64,000 nucleotides of DNA from Kribbella sp. NBC_00382. GTDB taxonomy: Bacteria; Actinomycetota; Actinomycetes; Propionibacteriales; Kribbellaceae. Positions 27,393 to 36,775 of the stretch are shown here, one piece after another; the first letter of the stretch is position 1, and the number at the start of each line of letters is the position of its first letter. Made by a program: the position numbers and the translations under genes. Where the stretch lies: assembly GCF_036067295.1 (NCBI RefSeq), contig NZ_CP107954.1, forward strand, positions 1,054,001 through 1,118,000, in the 5' to 3' direction. The notes beneath the pieces were generated by a model. That model did no database searches, was not told the DNA's origin, and saw only the letters and a list, made by a program, of their open reading frames with translations.

Positions 27393-29162
27393 ATGGGAAA
27401 CGAGAAGTTTCAGGTCGACCTGCACGGGGTCGTCGATCTGCTGAGCAATCACCTGTACAGCAGTCCGCGGGTCTACCTGCGCGAGCTGCTGCAGAACGCG
27501 GTCGACGCGATCACCGCGCGCCGGGCCCACGATGCCGAGGCGCCCGGGCGGATCGACGTACAGGTGGACGACCGGCGGATCAGCGTCAGCGACTCCGGGA
27601 TCGGGCTGAAGCCCGGCCAGGTGACCGAGCTGCTCGCGACGATCGGGCGGAGCTCCAAGCGGGACGAGATCGGCTTCGCGCGGACCGAGTTCCTCGGCCA
27701 GTTCGGGATCGGGCTGCTGTCGGCGTTCATGGTGGCCGAGGAGATCGAGGTGGTCACCCGCCCGGCCGAAGGCCCCACCACGCTCTGGATCGGTACGGCG
27801 GACGGCAGCTACTCGCTCCGGGAGACCAGCCCGCGAGGCGAGGTCGGTACCACCGTCACGCTGACCGCGAGGCGCGGCGCCGAGCAGTGGTACAAGCCGG
27901 CCACCGTGATCGAGTTGATCCGCCTCTTCGGAGCCCTGCTCCCGTTGGAGATCAAGGTCAACGGCGAACAGGTCACCGACGGCCGCGCCCCATGGGAAGC
28001 AACCGGTACTACGCAACGCGCCGAGCTGGTCGGCTATGCGCAGGACAAGTTGGGGTTCACCCCCTTCGACGTCATTCCACTCAACATCCCGGCGGCCGGG
28101 CTGACCGGTGTCGCGTTCGTCCTCCCCTTCCCCGCCAACCCGGCCGAGCGCGCGACCCATCGCGTCTACCTCAAGCGGATGCTGCTCGCGGAAGGCGTCG
28201 AGGGCCTGCTGCCCGATTGGGCGTTCTTCGTCCGCGCCGTCATCGACACCTCTGAGCTGCGCCCGACCGCGAGCCGTGAGGCCCTGTTCGACGACGGCAA
28301 CCTCGAGGCGACCCGGGAGGCGCTCGGCGCCCAGTTGCGCGGCTGGCTGGTCAGGCTCGGTAGTACCGATCCGCAGAAGCTCGACCGGTTCCTCGGCATC
28401 CACCAGCTCGGCGTGAAGGCGCTCGCGCTGCACGACGACGAGATGCTCCGGCTGGTCTACCGCTGGCTGCGGTTCGAGACCAACCACGGCCGGATGACCG
28501 CTGCCGAGCTGCACGAGCGGCACGGCGAGATCCGTTATGTGGCGACGATCGAGGAGTTCCGGCAGCTCGCGGCCGTCGCTGCCGCGCAGCAGCTCACGGT
28601 CGTCAACGGCGGCTACACCTACGACAGTGAACTGCTCGAGCGGCTGCCGGACGTCGTCCCCGACCTGACGACGAGTCGTTTCGACCCGACCGAGCTGTCG
28701 ACCAGCTTCGACAGTCTTGATCCGGCGACCGAGCTGGCGTTGCGGCCGTTCGTCCGCCTTGCCCAGGAGGCGCTGGACGCGGTCGGGTGTGAGGTTGTTG
28801 TCCGCGCTTTCGACCCGGCCGGGTTGCCGGCGATCTATCTGGTCGACCGGTCGGCACAGTTCGCCGCGGAGCTTCGTAGTACGAAGAGCAAGGCGGACGC
28901 GTTGTGGGCCGAGGTGCTCGGCGCGCTCGACACCCATGACGACAGCCGGCCGCAACTCGTGCTCAACCACCGCAGCCCGCTGGTACGCCGGATGGTCTCG
29001 CTGGCCGATCCCGAGTTGACCCGATTGGCCGTGGAAGGCCTTTACGGGCACGCGTTGATGCTCGGCTACCACCCGATCGGCCCCGCGGACTCCGCCTTGG
29101 TGAACCGCTCCTTCCTCGGCCTGCTCGACCAGGCCGTTCCCTCGCAGGAGGACCCGCGATGA
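27393..29162 (+). CDS. Hsp90-family (HtpG-like) chaperone
   Basis: 589 residues from ATG 27393 (MGNEKFQVDLHG). The GHKL ATPase shows LRELLQNAVDAI (metal Asn), ISVSDSGIGL (adenine Asp) and GQFGIGLLSAF (lid). Middle-domain arginine region follows. It is shorter than E. coli HtpG (~624) and has no MEEVD-type tail. The last codons overlap the ATG of a large TPR gene (ATGA at 29159), so the two are probably made together, suggesting a dedicated partner. Cytosolic. Confidence 0.94.
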   Translation: MGNEKFQVDLHGVVDLLSNHLYSSPRVYLRELLQNAVDAITARRAHDAEAPGRIDVQVDDRRISVSDSGIGLKPGQVTELLATIGRSSKRDEIGFARTEFLGQFGIGLLSAFMVAEEIEVVTRPAEGPTTLWIGTADGSYSLRETSPRGEVGTTVTLTARRGAEQWYKPATVIELIRLFGALLPLEIKVNGEQVTDGRAPWEATGTTQRAELVGYAQDKLGFTPFDVIPLNIPAAGLTGVAFVLPFPANPAERATHRVYLKRMLLAEGVEGLLPDWAFFVRAVIDTSELRPTASREALFDDGNLEATREALGAQLRGWLVRLGSTDPQKLDRFLGIHQLGVKALALHDDEMLRLVYRWLRFETNHGRMTAAELHERHGEIRYVATIEEFRQLAAVAAAQQLTVVNGGYTYDSELLERLPDVVPDLTTSRFDPTELSTSFDSLDPATELALRPFVRLAQEALDAVGCEVVVRAFDPAGLPAIYLVDRSAQFAAELRSTKSKADALWAEVLGALDTHDDSRPQLVLNHRSPLVRRMVSLADPELTRLAVEGLYGHALMLGYHPIGPADSALVNRSFLGLLDQAVPSQEDPR

Positions 29163-31831
29163 GTGACGATCTCGTTGACCGCTTGCAGCGCGCGGAGAGT
29201 ACGCCGTACGGGAAGGCGCGGTCGGCGTTGCTGGAGGACGTCGTACGCCGGGCTGACGCGGCCGAGAACCAGGAGCTCTCGTTCTACTCGCGGCTGAGCC
29301 TGGTCACGGCGTACGTGATGGGTGGCGAGGCGCGGAAGTCGCTGGTGCCGTTCGCGCGCTGCGTGGCCGATTGGGATGCGGAGCCGGAGCGGTACAGCGC
29401 TCACACGCACACGTTCCTGTGGACGTTCAAGTACGCGCCGAGCACCTTGAGTCAGTTCCCCGAGGTGCCGCTGGCGCAGACGTACGGCGTACTGGACGAC
29501 ATGGAGCGGCGGTGGCGCACGGGTGGGCACAGCATGCATGCGGTGCACCAGCACCGCTGGCTGGTCGCCAATCACGTCGGTGATGTCGAGACGGCGGCCG
29601 AGCAGTACCGGCTCTGGTCGACGGCTCCGCGCGACTCGTTGTCGGACTGCGTCGGTTGCGATCCGACGTCGAAGGTCAGGCACCTGATCGACACCGGTCG
29701 CCCGGCCGACGCGGTGGCGCTCGCGGTCGGTGTCCTGGACGGATCGCTGACCTGCAACGAACAGCCGCAGCAGATGCTGACCCAGCTGTTGCCGGCGTAT
29801 GTTGCCGAGGGCATGTATTCGGAGGCGGTCGACGCGCATCGGCGGGCCTACCGGGCGCTGCGGAACTCGCCGGGCGAGTTGAACGCCTACGCCGACCACG
29901 TGGAGTTCTGCGCCCGAACCGGCAACGAAACAAGGGCTGTCGAGCTGGTCGAGCGGCACCTCGGCGAGCTCGACGACCCGCCGAGCACCTTGGCGGAGAT
30001 GAACTTCGCGGCCGCCGCATCGCTGGCCCTGCGCCGGATCGACGACGAGAACTTCCTGATCCGCCAGCCGAAGGGCGACGACATTCCAGCCGCCCAGCTG
30101 GCCGAGCAACTGGCTGAGCGTGCCCTCAATCTGGCAGCCCGCTTCGACGACCGCAACGCGACCAACCACCAGACCACGCTCATCCAGTCAGTACTCACGG
30201 CCGAGCCCTGGGTGGACTACCTACCCCTCTCCGAGACGGCCCGCCGCACCCACGCGCGAGCCAAAGCACAGCAGGCGCAGCCTGTACCCGAGCAGGTGGA
30301 GGTACAGGCCGAAGAGCCTCGCGGCCGCGGGTGGCTCGATCGCGCTGAGGAGGCGTGGCAGCACTACCAGCGCGACGAAGCAGTCGCCGCCCGGAAGTCC
30401 TTCGAGGCCGAAGTCCCCGAAGAGGACCGCACGCCACTGGACCGCGCCCGCCTCCTCGACCTCTTGGGTCTGACCTCGCAGGACAACCCAGAGGTTGCCC
30501 TGGACGCCTGGCGCTCAGCCCTCAGCCTGTACGCCGACCTGGGCGAAGAAGCCCGCATCCTCCGCAACCGAGCCCGGATCGCCCGCATGCTCGGCCACCT
30601 CGGCCAGATCGAGGAAGCACTCGCCACCGGCGAGGAGCCGATGCGCTGGCTGATCGCCAACGACGAACCCCGCCGTCGCGCCGGCTGGCAGGACTCGCTC
30701 GCCACCATGTACGCCCAGGACGGCCGCTTCGAGGAAGCAGTCGCCGAGCTCGAGGCCGCTCGCCGGCTCCCCGAGACCGACGCCGACCAACTGGCCAGCT
30801 CGTCGATCCTGCTGAGCAACCTCCTCGTCCAACTGAACCGAATCGGGGAGGCCGAGGAGGCCGCAACCGCAGGCCTGACCACGAGCGACGATCTGGCGCG
30901 TTCCGTGGCCTACCGTCAACGTGGCCGGGTCCGGGCCAGGCTCGAGCGGGCAGCTGAGGCCGTCGACGATCTGGAGGAGGCGATCGCCATCGCGGCCGGG
31001 CTCCCGGTCTCGCAGCCTCACGTCGCCTTCGGCCAGGTCGATCTGGCTCGTGCTTACCTCATGGCCGGGCGGCCGCTTGAAGCTGCCGAGACGGCTGAGG
31101 AGGCGTCGCCGGTGCTCGAGAGCGACCCTGAGTTCGCCTGGACGCTGGCGGACGCTCGCGGCGTACTGGTCGATGCCTACCGAGCGCTGGGCGAGTTGGA
31201 CGCGGCGCTGGCGAAGGTACGCGCGCAGCTGACCGATGCACCCGAGGATGCGCATCCGCACTGGCTCGGGCTGCTCCGCAAGGACGAGGGCATGCTGCTC
31301 GAACGGATGGACCGGGATCAGGAGGCAGTCGATGCCCTGATCGCTGCGGCCGAGTACTTCGAGGCCGCCGAGCAACCGATCGAGTACGTCCAGGCGATCC
31401 GCCTCGCGGCCCAATCGGCCCGCTACTGCGGCAACTTCGACCTGGTACCCGAACTACTCGCCAAAGCTCAACCTGTCCTCGAAGCGCTCCCATCAGCCGA
31501 GGAGTCGGTGATCTTCCAGCAGGCCGGCATCCATTGGGACCTGGCGATGCTGGAACTCCAGAAGGGCGACCCCGCAGCGGCCGTCACCCAGGCACGCCAT
31601 GCAGCCCAGTACTACGAACGCGGCGGCTTCGACGGCCAGCTGACCAACGCCAAACTCCTCATCGCCGAACACGGCAGTACTGACGAAGTACTGGCCCGAG
31701 AAATCTTCAACTCAACCCCACCAGGCGAAGACTTCTGGTACCGAGCCGGCTACCTCCTACTAGACCGCCTCCGCACCCTCGGCCGCACCGACGAAGCAAA
31801 CGCGTTGGAGACGCGACTCACGAACCAGTAG
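29159..31831 (+). CDS. large tetratricopeptide-repeat protein, likely Hsp90 partner
   Basis: 890 residues, almost wholly helical repeats. Recognisable TPR-like units include EEAVAELEAARRLPETDADQ, AEEAATAGLTTSDDLARSVA, EAVDDLEEAIAIAAGLPVSQ and LDAALAKVRAQLTDAPEDAH; a Cys-containing patch (DCVGCDPTSKVRH near 165) may bind metal. No signal peptide or catalytic motif. It overlaps the Hsp90-like gene by ATGA. TPR proteins are the classic Hsp90 co-chaperones in eukaryotes; here the link is inferred from coupling alone. Confidence 0.85.
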   Translation: MSDDLVDRLQRAESTPYGKARSALLEDVVRRADAAENQELSFYSRLSLVTAYVMGGEARKSLVPFARCVADWDAEPERYSAHTHTFLWTFKYAPSTLSQFPEVPLAQTYGVLDDMERRWRTGGHSMHAVHQHRWLVANHVGDVETAAEQYRLWSTAPRDSLSDCVGCDPTSKVRHLIDTGRPADAVALAVGVLDGSLTCNEQPQQMLTQLLPAYVAEGMYSEAVDAHRRAYRALRNSPGELNAYADHVEFCARTGNETRAVELVERHLGELDDPPSTLAEMNFAAAASLALRRIDDENFLIRQPKGDDIPAAQLAEQLAERALNLAARFDDRNATNHQTTLIQSVLTAEPWVDYLPLSETARRTHARAKAQQAQPVPEQVEVQAEEPRGRGWLDRAEEAWQHYQRDEAVAARKSFEAEVPEEDRTPLDRARLLDLLGLTSQDNPEVALDAWRSALSLYADLGEEARILRNRARIARMLGHLGQIEEALATGEEPMRWLIANDEPRRRAGWQDSLATMYAQDGRFEEAVAELEAARRLPETDADQLASSSILLSNLLVQLNRIGEAEEAATAGLTTSDDLARSVAYRQRGRVRARLERAAEAVDDLEEAIAIAAGLPVSQPHVAFGQVDLARAYLMAGRPLEAAETAEEASPVLESDPEFAWTLADARGVLVDAYRALGELDAALAKVRAQLTDAPEDAHPHWLGLLRKDEGMLLERMDRDQEAVDALIAAAEYFEAAEQPIEYVQAIRLAAQSARYCGNFDLVPELLAKAQPVLEALPSAEESVIFQQAGIHWDLAMLELQKGDPAAAVTQARHAAQYYERGGFDGQLTNAKLLIAEHGSTDEVLAREIFNSTPPGEDFWYRAGYLLLDRLRTLGRTDEANALETRLTNQ

Positions 31832-31838
31832 AACCAGC

Positions 31839-31930
31839 CTCGTGACGCTTCGCGTCACCTCGGCACCTTCAACGAACGAGGACCTAGCCGGCCCCGCCTC
31901 GTCCCGGGCTCGTGACGCTTCGCGTCACCT
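31839..31930. repeat. tandem hairpin repeat, 22 bp twice with 70-bp period
   Basis: The same 22 bp (core GTGACGCTTCGCGTCAC, a 7-bp stem with TTC loop) occurs at 31839-31860 and 31909-31930, directly after the TPR gene. The first copy may be its terminator. Between and after them I see no supported gene. Confidence 0.75.
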
Positions 31931-32103
31931 TGCAATCGAATCGATAGCGAGATAGCACCTCGGCCGTGGACTTCGGAGGGGACAGCATCGAACAGACGAC
32001 CTCGCTGCCGTTGTAGGTCATGTCCAGCCTGATAGGCGCCCAACGCAACGACTTCAAGACGCGGCGCAAGGTGGTGAAGGGGCAAAGGTCGCCCTCGAAC
32101 AGC
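31884..32103 (-). other. open frame of unknown worth downstream of the Imm1 fragment
   Basis: An open minus-strand frame of about 70 codons (contains ELFEGDLCPFTTLRRVLKSL and RLDMTYNGSEVVCSMLSP) follows the Imm1-like fragment. It has no good start or ribosome site and resembles nothing I recognise; it may be the tail of another decayed gene. Confidence 0.25.
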
Positions 32104-32113
32104 TCTACACCTA

Positions 32114-32422
32114 CTAGGCAAGCCTCGGTGGCCAGTCAACCCACTCGCCGGTGCGCGGCCGTTCGCCGCCATCCGCGAGGAACTCCTTCACGATCATGCG
32201 GATGGTGTCGGTGTCCGTCTCCGAATCTGCCGGGAATTCCTCACGGTTGTTCATATAGCTGTAGACCACTTCGTCACGCTGACTGGACTGGCCCTTGGGG
32301 TACCACGAGGACATGCCCTGCGTGTATCTAATGCCGCCGACCTTCGACTCCGCGAGTACCGCGATCCGCAGCTCATGGTCAGGAAACCCGCCTTCTAGAG
32401 TTGGCCGCGCGCCTTCACCGGA
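32114..32422 (-). pseudogene. Imm1-family immunity protein fragment (5' truncated)
   Basis: About 102 codons open after a TAG at 32425-32423, without a credible start or ribosome site; an internal ATG lies at 32314. GGFPDHELRIAV, KVGGIRYTQG, DEVVYSYMNNREEFPADSE and VKEFLADGGERP followed by EWVDWP match the C-terminal three quarters of Imm1 (deaminase and other polymorphic-toxin immunity proteins). The N-terminal ~30 residues are missing and no toxin gene is beside it, so it appears to be a remnant of a toxin/immunity locus. Confidence 0.65.
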
Positions 32423-32549
32423 CTAGCTACCGCTCGCGCTCGCCCCGCTGACCAGGTCACACCAGGGAAGCCAGATCGGCGCAACGCAGGTACGGCAACT
32501 CCAGGCTCGTACTGCGCGACTCCGCCGCCTTGACGATCACCTCGGCGGA

Positions 32550-32741
32550 ATGGACACCTACGCCGTCTACACCAGCGAAATGGCAGCCACCGAGCGCCTG
32601 ATCAAGAACGCCGGCTACAGCGGCGCCACAGCCCGCGCGTTGACCGGCGTACTCGCTGAACAAGCGCAGATGGCCGGGTGGGCGCGTTCGATGCTGGACG
32701 ACTCGCTCACTCGCGGCGGCACTACCGGAAGCCCTCCTAGT
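32550..32741 (+). pseudogene. fragment resembling the C-terminus of an XRE-family regulator
   Basis: MDTYAVYTSEMAATERLIKN, GYSGATARALTGVLAEQAQM and AGW resemble the region after the helix-turn-helix of actinobacterial XRE/TPR-like regulators (pattern GADTY...ATERLL...Y...GRALL.VLAEQAQ.AGW). No DNA-binding domain is encoded upstream in any frame. The similarity ends close to position 32741, where a long inverted repeat begins. A decayed gene. Confidence 0.4.
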
Positions 32742-32925
32742 ACTACAGCCGGAGTTCGTGATGTTCAGCGTGTGGTCGTCGCGTTACCCGGACCGCCACC
32801 ACTCACAAACCTCAACTGATCGCATCGGGCCAAGCACGCGCAGGCGTGCTCCCGGGTGGAACGGCAGGTTTGTGAGTGGTGGCGGTCCGGGCCTGCCGCC
32901 CAACCTCACGAACTCCGGCTGTAGT
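32742..32925. repeat. 184-bp interrupted inverted repeat joining two gene fragments
   Basis: Outer arms 32742-32761 and 32906-32925 (20 bp) and inner arms 32787-32812 and 32866-32891 (26 bp) are exact reverse complements; the bases between outer and inner arms differ (25 versus 14 nt). The 53-nt centre carries a small hairpin (AGCACGC...GCGTGCT). The left end abuts the regulator fragment and the right end abuts the cutA fragment exactly where their similarity stops. Confidence 0.85.
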
Positions 32926-33035
32926 CCGACGACCTGCGCACCCGCTGCGAGACCGGCCTCTACCGACGATCCCGCCAAGCGAACTGCCTCATCGCGGGAC
33001 GGAGTCGCTGTCGAAACCTGAAGGTATTGAGCCAC
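32924..33035 (-). pseudogene. cutA fragment (N-terminal ~37 codons)
   Basis: ATG 33035 opens MAQYLQVSTATPSRDEAVRL then AGSSVEAGLAAGAQVVG, the start of CutA1 (divalent-cation tolerance protein, ~105 residues). After the VVG the frame runs into the inverted repeat at 32925 and the remaining two thirds of CutA, with the trimer core and metal site, are absent. Confidence 0.7.
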
Positions 33036-33068
33036 GGCTGCGAGTCTAGAACCCTCGCTGGATCAGGA

Positions 33069-33821
33069 TTAGGAGCCGGTGACCTGGTGGGTGGACAGGA
33101 GTGCGTCGGTGATCAGGCCGTTGCGGAAGCGTTGGCCTAGGGGGACCGTTGTGTGGACGCCGTCGCGGACGTAGTGGCGGCTGGATTTCACGGTGGCGAC
33201 GAACTCGGACCAGCGGACGACGTGGAGGTTCGGGTAGCGGCGTTCGGCGTCGTCGAGCTGGCTGTTGACCCAGTCGGTGTTGCGGCGATCGGCGCGCTGG
33301 ACCAGGTCGGACTCCCGGGTCCGGCACACGTACGCGTCGACCCAGAACACCTCACGGGCCGGGCCGATGATCCCCATCGCCCGGTCGACCTGCGGGCCGA
33401 ACGCGGGCGGCTTGAAGATGTCGTTGGAACCGACCGCCATCACGATCCGGCTCGGCAGCCCGTACTTCGTCTTCCACATCTGCAGCGCGTCGACCGCCGC
33501 CTCGGTCGGCTGGCCGGCCCAGGTGTGCATGGCCATCGGCTTGTGGGTCAGCGTGATCACCCGCCGCGCCAGCGCGTTACCGTCCTGGACTGCGATGCTG
33601 TCGCCGAACAGGAAGACCCCATCGGCGGCGATCACCCGGTGGATCTGGTCCTCGGACGAGATGGTGGCGTTCATGCCTTCCCACGGCTCGAGCGGTCCGG
33701 AGCCGTAGATGTCGGCCGACACGGATCCCGAGTTCGCGACCATGGCAGCACTCGTCGCGACCAGTGCTGCTCCAACCCCGAGCAGCCGTCGACGACTCAA
33801 CCCCACCCCACGCACGGACAT
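33069..33821 (-). CDS. Tat-exported SGNH/GDSL-family hydrolase
   Basis: 250 residues from ATG 33821. The start MSVRGVGLSRRRLLGVGAAL carries a twin-arginine signal (SRRRLLG) with hydrophobic core and ADIYG-type cleavage region. SGNH blocks: VFLFGDSIAVQDG (catalytic Ser), VMAVGSNDIF (Asn) and YVRDGVHTT (Asp/His). A secreted esterase or carbohydrate deacylase; the substrate is unknown. A ~290-bp spacer upstream contains long-hairpin element A. Confidence 0.88.
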   Translation of the reverse strand: MSVRGVGLSRRRLLGVGAALVATSAAMVANSGSVSADIYGSGPLEPWEGMNATISSEDQIHRVIAADGVFLFGDSIAVQDGNALARRVITLTHKPMAMHTWAGQPTEAAVDALQMWKTKYGLPSRIVMAVGSNDIFKPPAFGPQVDRAMGIIGPAREVFWVDAYVCRTRESDLVQRADRRNTDWVNSQLDDAERRYPNLHVVRWSEFVATVKSSRHYVRDGVHTTVPLGQRFRNGLITDALLSTHQVTGS

Positions 33822-33909
33822 CCCCACGGACCTTACTTTCGACGCCTGAAGCCCTCGCGCACAAGCTTTCCGACGGAATTCTGCAACAACTTTCAGGAAT
33901 CCATCAAAA

Positions 33910-34101
33910 AACCCGGGACACAAGTGCCCCGAGTTCGAGGTTGTTCGATGGTGGGCGGTGGTCAGGTGCGTGCATCACGGTGCTTGAGAAGCGTCCTCGA
34001 TGCGGAGCATCGTGGATGATTCTCAAGTGCCGTGAGGTGCGTGCCTGGGCGCCGCCCACGTCGAAGAACCTCGGACTCGGGGCACTTAGGTGTCCCGGGT
34101 T
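33910..34101 (+). ncRNA. long-hairpin element A (192 nt), candidate structured RNA
   Basis: The sequence folds into one almost continuous rod. Base stem 33910-33921 with 34090-34101 (12 bp); 33922-33933 with 34076-34087; 33934-33948 with 34061-34075 (one G.G mismatch at 33943/34066); 33949-33960 with 34050-34060; conserved zone 33961-33976 facing 34034-34049; 33976-33990 with 34020-34034; tip 33998-34003 with 34007-34012. Ten pairs are G.U if read on the plus strand and would be A.C on the minus strand, so plus is the likely RNA strand. Read on the minus strand, the base is followed by six Ts, so it could also terminate guaA. A second copy is at 36776-36939. Strand and function are inferred. 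Confidence 0.6.
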
Positions 34102-34116
34102 CTCAGTTCTGTGGGA

Positions 34117-35667
34117 TTACTCCCACTCGATCGTGCCCGGTGGCTTGCTGGTGATGTCGACGGTGACGCGGTTGATCTCGTCGACCTCGTTGGTGATCCG
34201 GGTGGAGATCTTCTCCAGTACTTCGTAAGGCAACCGGGCCCAGTCAGCGGTCATCGCGTCCTCGCTGGTGACCGGGCGCAGCACGACCGGATGGCCGTAC
34301 GTGCGGCCGTCACCCTGGACACCGACCGAACGGACATCGGCCAGCAGCACCACGGGGAACTGCCAGATGTCGCGGTCGAGGCCGGCCGCGGTCAGCTCGG
34401 TGCGGGCGATCAGGTCGGCGGCGCGGAGGATGTCGAGCCGGTCCTTGGTGACCTCGCCGATGATCCGGATCGAGAGTCCCGGGCCGGGGAACGGGTGCCG
34501 GTAGACCAGCGTCTCGGGCAGGCCGAGGGCGATACCGAGCTCGCGAACCTCGTCCTTGAACAGCGTCCGCAGCGGCTCGATCAGCGAGAACTGCAGGTCG
34601 TCGGGCAGGCCGCCGACGTTGTGGTGGGACTTGATGTTCGCTGTGCCGGTACCGCCGCCGGATTCGACGACATCCGGGTACAGCGTGCCCTGGACCAGGA
34701 ACTCGATGTGCCGCTCGGCGTCCAGCTTGCGCGCAGTCGCCTCGAAGGTGCGAATGAACTCGCGGCCCACGATCTTGCGCTTCTGCTCCGGGTCGGTGAC
34801 GCCGGCCAGCGCGCCGAGGAACTGGTCCTCCGCGTCGACGACCTCGAGCCGGGTGCCGGTCACCGCGACGAAGTCCTTCTCGATCTGGTCGGATTCACCG
34901 GCCCGCTGCAGCCCGTGGTCGACGTACACACAGGTGAGCTGGTCGCCGATCGCCTTGCTGACCAGGGCTGCCGCGACGGCGGAGTCGACGCCACCGGACA
35001 GCGCGCAGAGCACCTGCTTGTCGCCGACCTGCTGGCGGATCAGCTCGACCTGCTCGTCGACCAGGTTGGTGGTCGTCCAGTCGCCCTTGCAGCCGGCGAT
35101 GTCGTAGAGGAAGTGCTCGAGCACGGCCTGTCCAGCCTGCGAGTGCAGCACCTCCGGGTGCCACTGCACACCAGCGAGCTTGCGGTCCAGGTTCTCGAAG
35201 GCGGCCACCGGCGCACCTTCGGAAGCGGCCAGTACGTCGAACCCGGCCGGCGGCGCGTGCACCGAGTCGCCGTGCGACATCCAGACGCTGAGGTCCGCGG
35301 GGATCCCGGCCAGCAACGTGCCCGCCTCGCTCACGGTGACCGGTGTCCGGCCGAACTCGCGGAGCCCGGTCTTGCGCACCTCGCCACCGAGCGTCTGCGC
35401 CATCGCCTGGAAGCCGTAGCAGATCCCGAACGCGGGCACCCCGGCCTCGAACAGCCCCGACTCGACCCGCGGCGCGCCCTCGGCGTACACCGACTGCGGC
35501 CCACCGGACAGCACGATCGCCTTCGGATTCCGGGCCAGCATCTCCTCGACCGGCATCGACGACGGCACGATCTCGGAGTACACGTTCGCCTCGCGCACCC
35601 GGCGCGCGATCAACTGCGCGTACTGCGCCCCGAAGTCGACAACCAGAACCAGCTCATGCTCAGTCAC
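34117..35667 (-). CDS. guaA: GMP synthase (glutamine-hydrolysing)
   Basis: 516 residues from a GTG at 35667. The glutamine amidotransferase half has [11 protein letters not shown] (catalytic Cys) and GVQWHPEV; the ATP pyrophosphatase half has [16 protein letters not shown] (PP-loop); the end is [10 protein letters not shown], invariant in GuaA. It converts XMP, ATP and glutamine to GMP, the step after GuaB encoded at 52-53.6 kb. Its GTG overlaps the stop of the P450 gene (GTGA), an unusual coupling. The downstream spacer holds long-hairpin element A. Confidence 0.97.
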   Translation of the reverse strand: MTEHELVLVVDFGAQYAQLIARRVREANVYSEIVPSSMPVEEMLARNPKAIVLSGGPQSVYAEGAPRVESGLFEAGVPAFGICYGFQAMAQTLGGEVRKTGLREFGRTPVTVSEAGTLLAGIPADLSVWMSHGDSVHAPPAGFDVLAASEGAPVAAFENLDRKLAGVQWHPEVLHSQAGQAVLEHFLYDIAGCKGDWTTTNLVDEQVELIRQQVGDKQVLCALSGGVDSAVAAALVSKAIGDQLTCVYVDHGLQRAGESDQIEKDFVAVTGTRLEVVDAEDQFLGALAGVTDPEQKRKIVGREFIRTFEATARKLDAERHIEFLVQGTLYPDVVESGGGTGTANIKSHHNVGGLPDDLQFSLIEPLRTLFKDEVRELGIALGLPETLVYRHPFPGPGLSIRIIGEVTKDRLDILRAADLIARTELTAAGLDRDIWQFPVVLLADVRSVGVQGDGRTYGHPVVLRPVTSEDAMTADWARLPYEVLEKISTRITNEVDEINRVTVDITSKPPGTIEWE

Positions 35668-36758
35668 TTGTCAAGGGTATCGGTGGAGGTCATCCCGGCA
35701 GTAATCGCGCCGGACACCACCACCCGAGCAGGCGCCCGAAACGACAACAACTCAACCATCGGTGGCTCAGCCTCAACAGCCCGTACTCCGGCCAGCAACG
35801 GCGCAGCACACTCCAACGCAACCCGAGCCTCCAACCGAGCCAGCCCGGCGCCGAGACACCGATGAACCCCCACCCCAAACGCAAGATCCGCCGCCCCACC
35901 ACGCCCAGACAACCCAAGCAGCAGAGGCGCCCCAGCAGGCAACTCAACCCCACCAACAGTCGCCGGCCCCGCCGTAATCCGCCGCCAAGTCGGCACCGAA
36001 GACGCCTCCCGCAGCACGCGCTCGACAACTTCTGCGGGGTTGTCCACCGCCTGTCCGAGCGTCTTCTGGAAAGCCGTCGAAATCAGTTGGGTGGTTGTCT
36101 CCTGGCCTGCGATCAGCAGGAAGTAGGCGACCGCACACACCTCTTCGTCGCTCAGACCGAGGGACACCAGCACACCGAACAGGTCGTCCCCGGGCAGCCG
36201 CCTCGCGGCACCCACCTGCTGGCGCAGCCAGGTGTAGAACTCGGCCGCACTGTGCGCGAGCTCCAACTGCCGATCCTCATCCGGCCAGCCCCAGAACAAC
36301 TCGAGCGACTCCCGCCCCCAAGCCTTCAACGCCGGTACGTCGACATCGCGCAGTCCGAGCATCTCCAGCAACACCATCGCCGGCGGCTCAGCCGCGACCA
36401 CCTCGACCAGATCCACCGGCCCGTCCTGCAGCAAATCCTGCGCGATGGCGACCCGCTCAGCCACCAACCGTCGCGTCAACGGCTCAACAGCAGCAACCCG
36501 CGCAGGACTGAAGAACCGAGCCACCGCAGCACGAATCGGCCGATGCGACCGACCCGCGTTGTTCGCCAGCGTCGGCGGCAACGCGAACCCAACCCCTTGC
36601 AGCACCCGCAGTGCCTTCACACTCAACGCAGTGTGAGCAACCACCGCATTGTCCGGCCGGAACGTCGCCGGATCGAGCAACACCTCACGCACAGCGTCCG
36701 GCTCGTCGATGACCCACATACCCAGCGCTTCGTCGTACCGGGCAGGGCAGTGGGTCAC
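35664..36758 (-). CDS. atypical cytochrome P450
   Basis: 364 residues from GTG 36758 ([13 protein letters not shown]); the open frame extends further upstream only through long-hairpin element B. The I-helix [13 protein letters not shown] and the heme loop [17 protein letters not shown] (axial Cys) are normal. Two core features are not: the K-helix reads [10 protein letters not shown], so the Glu of ExxR is Arg (RVLR), and the meander between the beta-bulge and heme loop (usually ~25 residues with NRDP..F.DPD.FD) is cut to a short Gly/Ala segment. The frame is intact. It may be a non-classical or inactive P450. It overlaps guaA by GTGA. Confidence 0.85.
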   Translation of the reverse strand: MTHCPARYDEALGMWVIDEPDAVREVLLDPATFRPDNAVVAHTALSVKALRVLQGVGFALPPTLANNAGRSHRPIRAAVARFFSPARVAAVEPLTRRLVAERVAIAQDLLQDGPVDLVEVVAAEPPAMVLLEMLGLRDVDVPALKAWGRESLELFWGWPDEDRQLELAHSAAEFYTWLRQQVGAARRLPGDDLFGVLVSLGLSDEEVCAVAYFLLIAGQETTTQLISTAFQKTLGQAVDNPAEVVERVLREASSVPTWRRITAGPATVGGVELPAGAPLLLGLSGRGGAADLAFGVGVHRCLGAGLARLEARVALECAAPLLAGVRAVEAEPPMVELLSFRAPARVVVSGAITAGMTSTDTLDK

Positions 36759-36775
36759 CGAGCGAGTGTAGATCC

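Noticed and set aside
33910..34101. Long hairpin A as an integron attC site
   Set aside because: attC sites have conserved outer R/L boxes (GTTRRRY) and variable centres; here the conserved parts are internal and no integrase is present.
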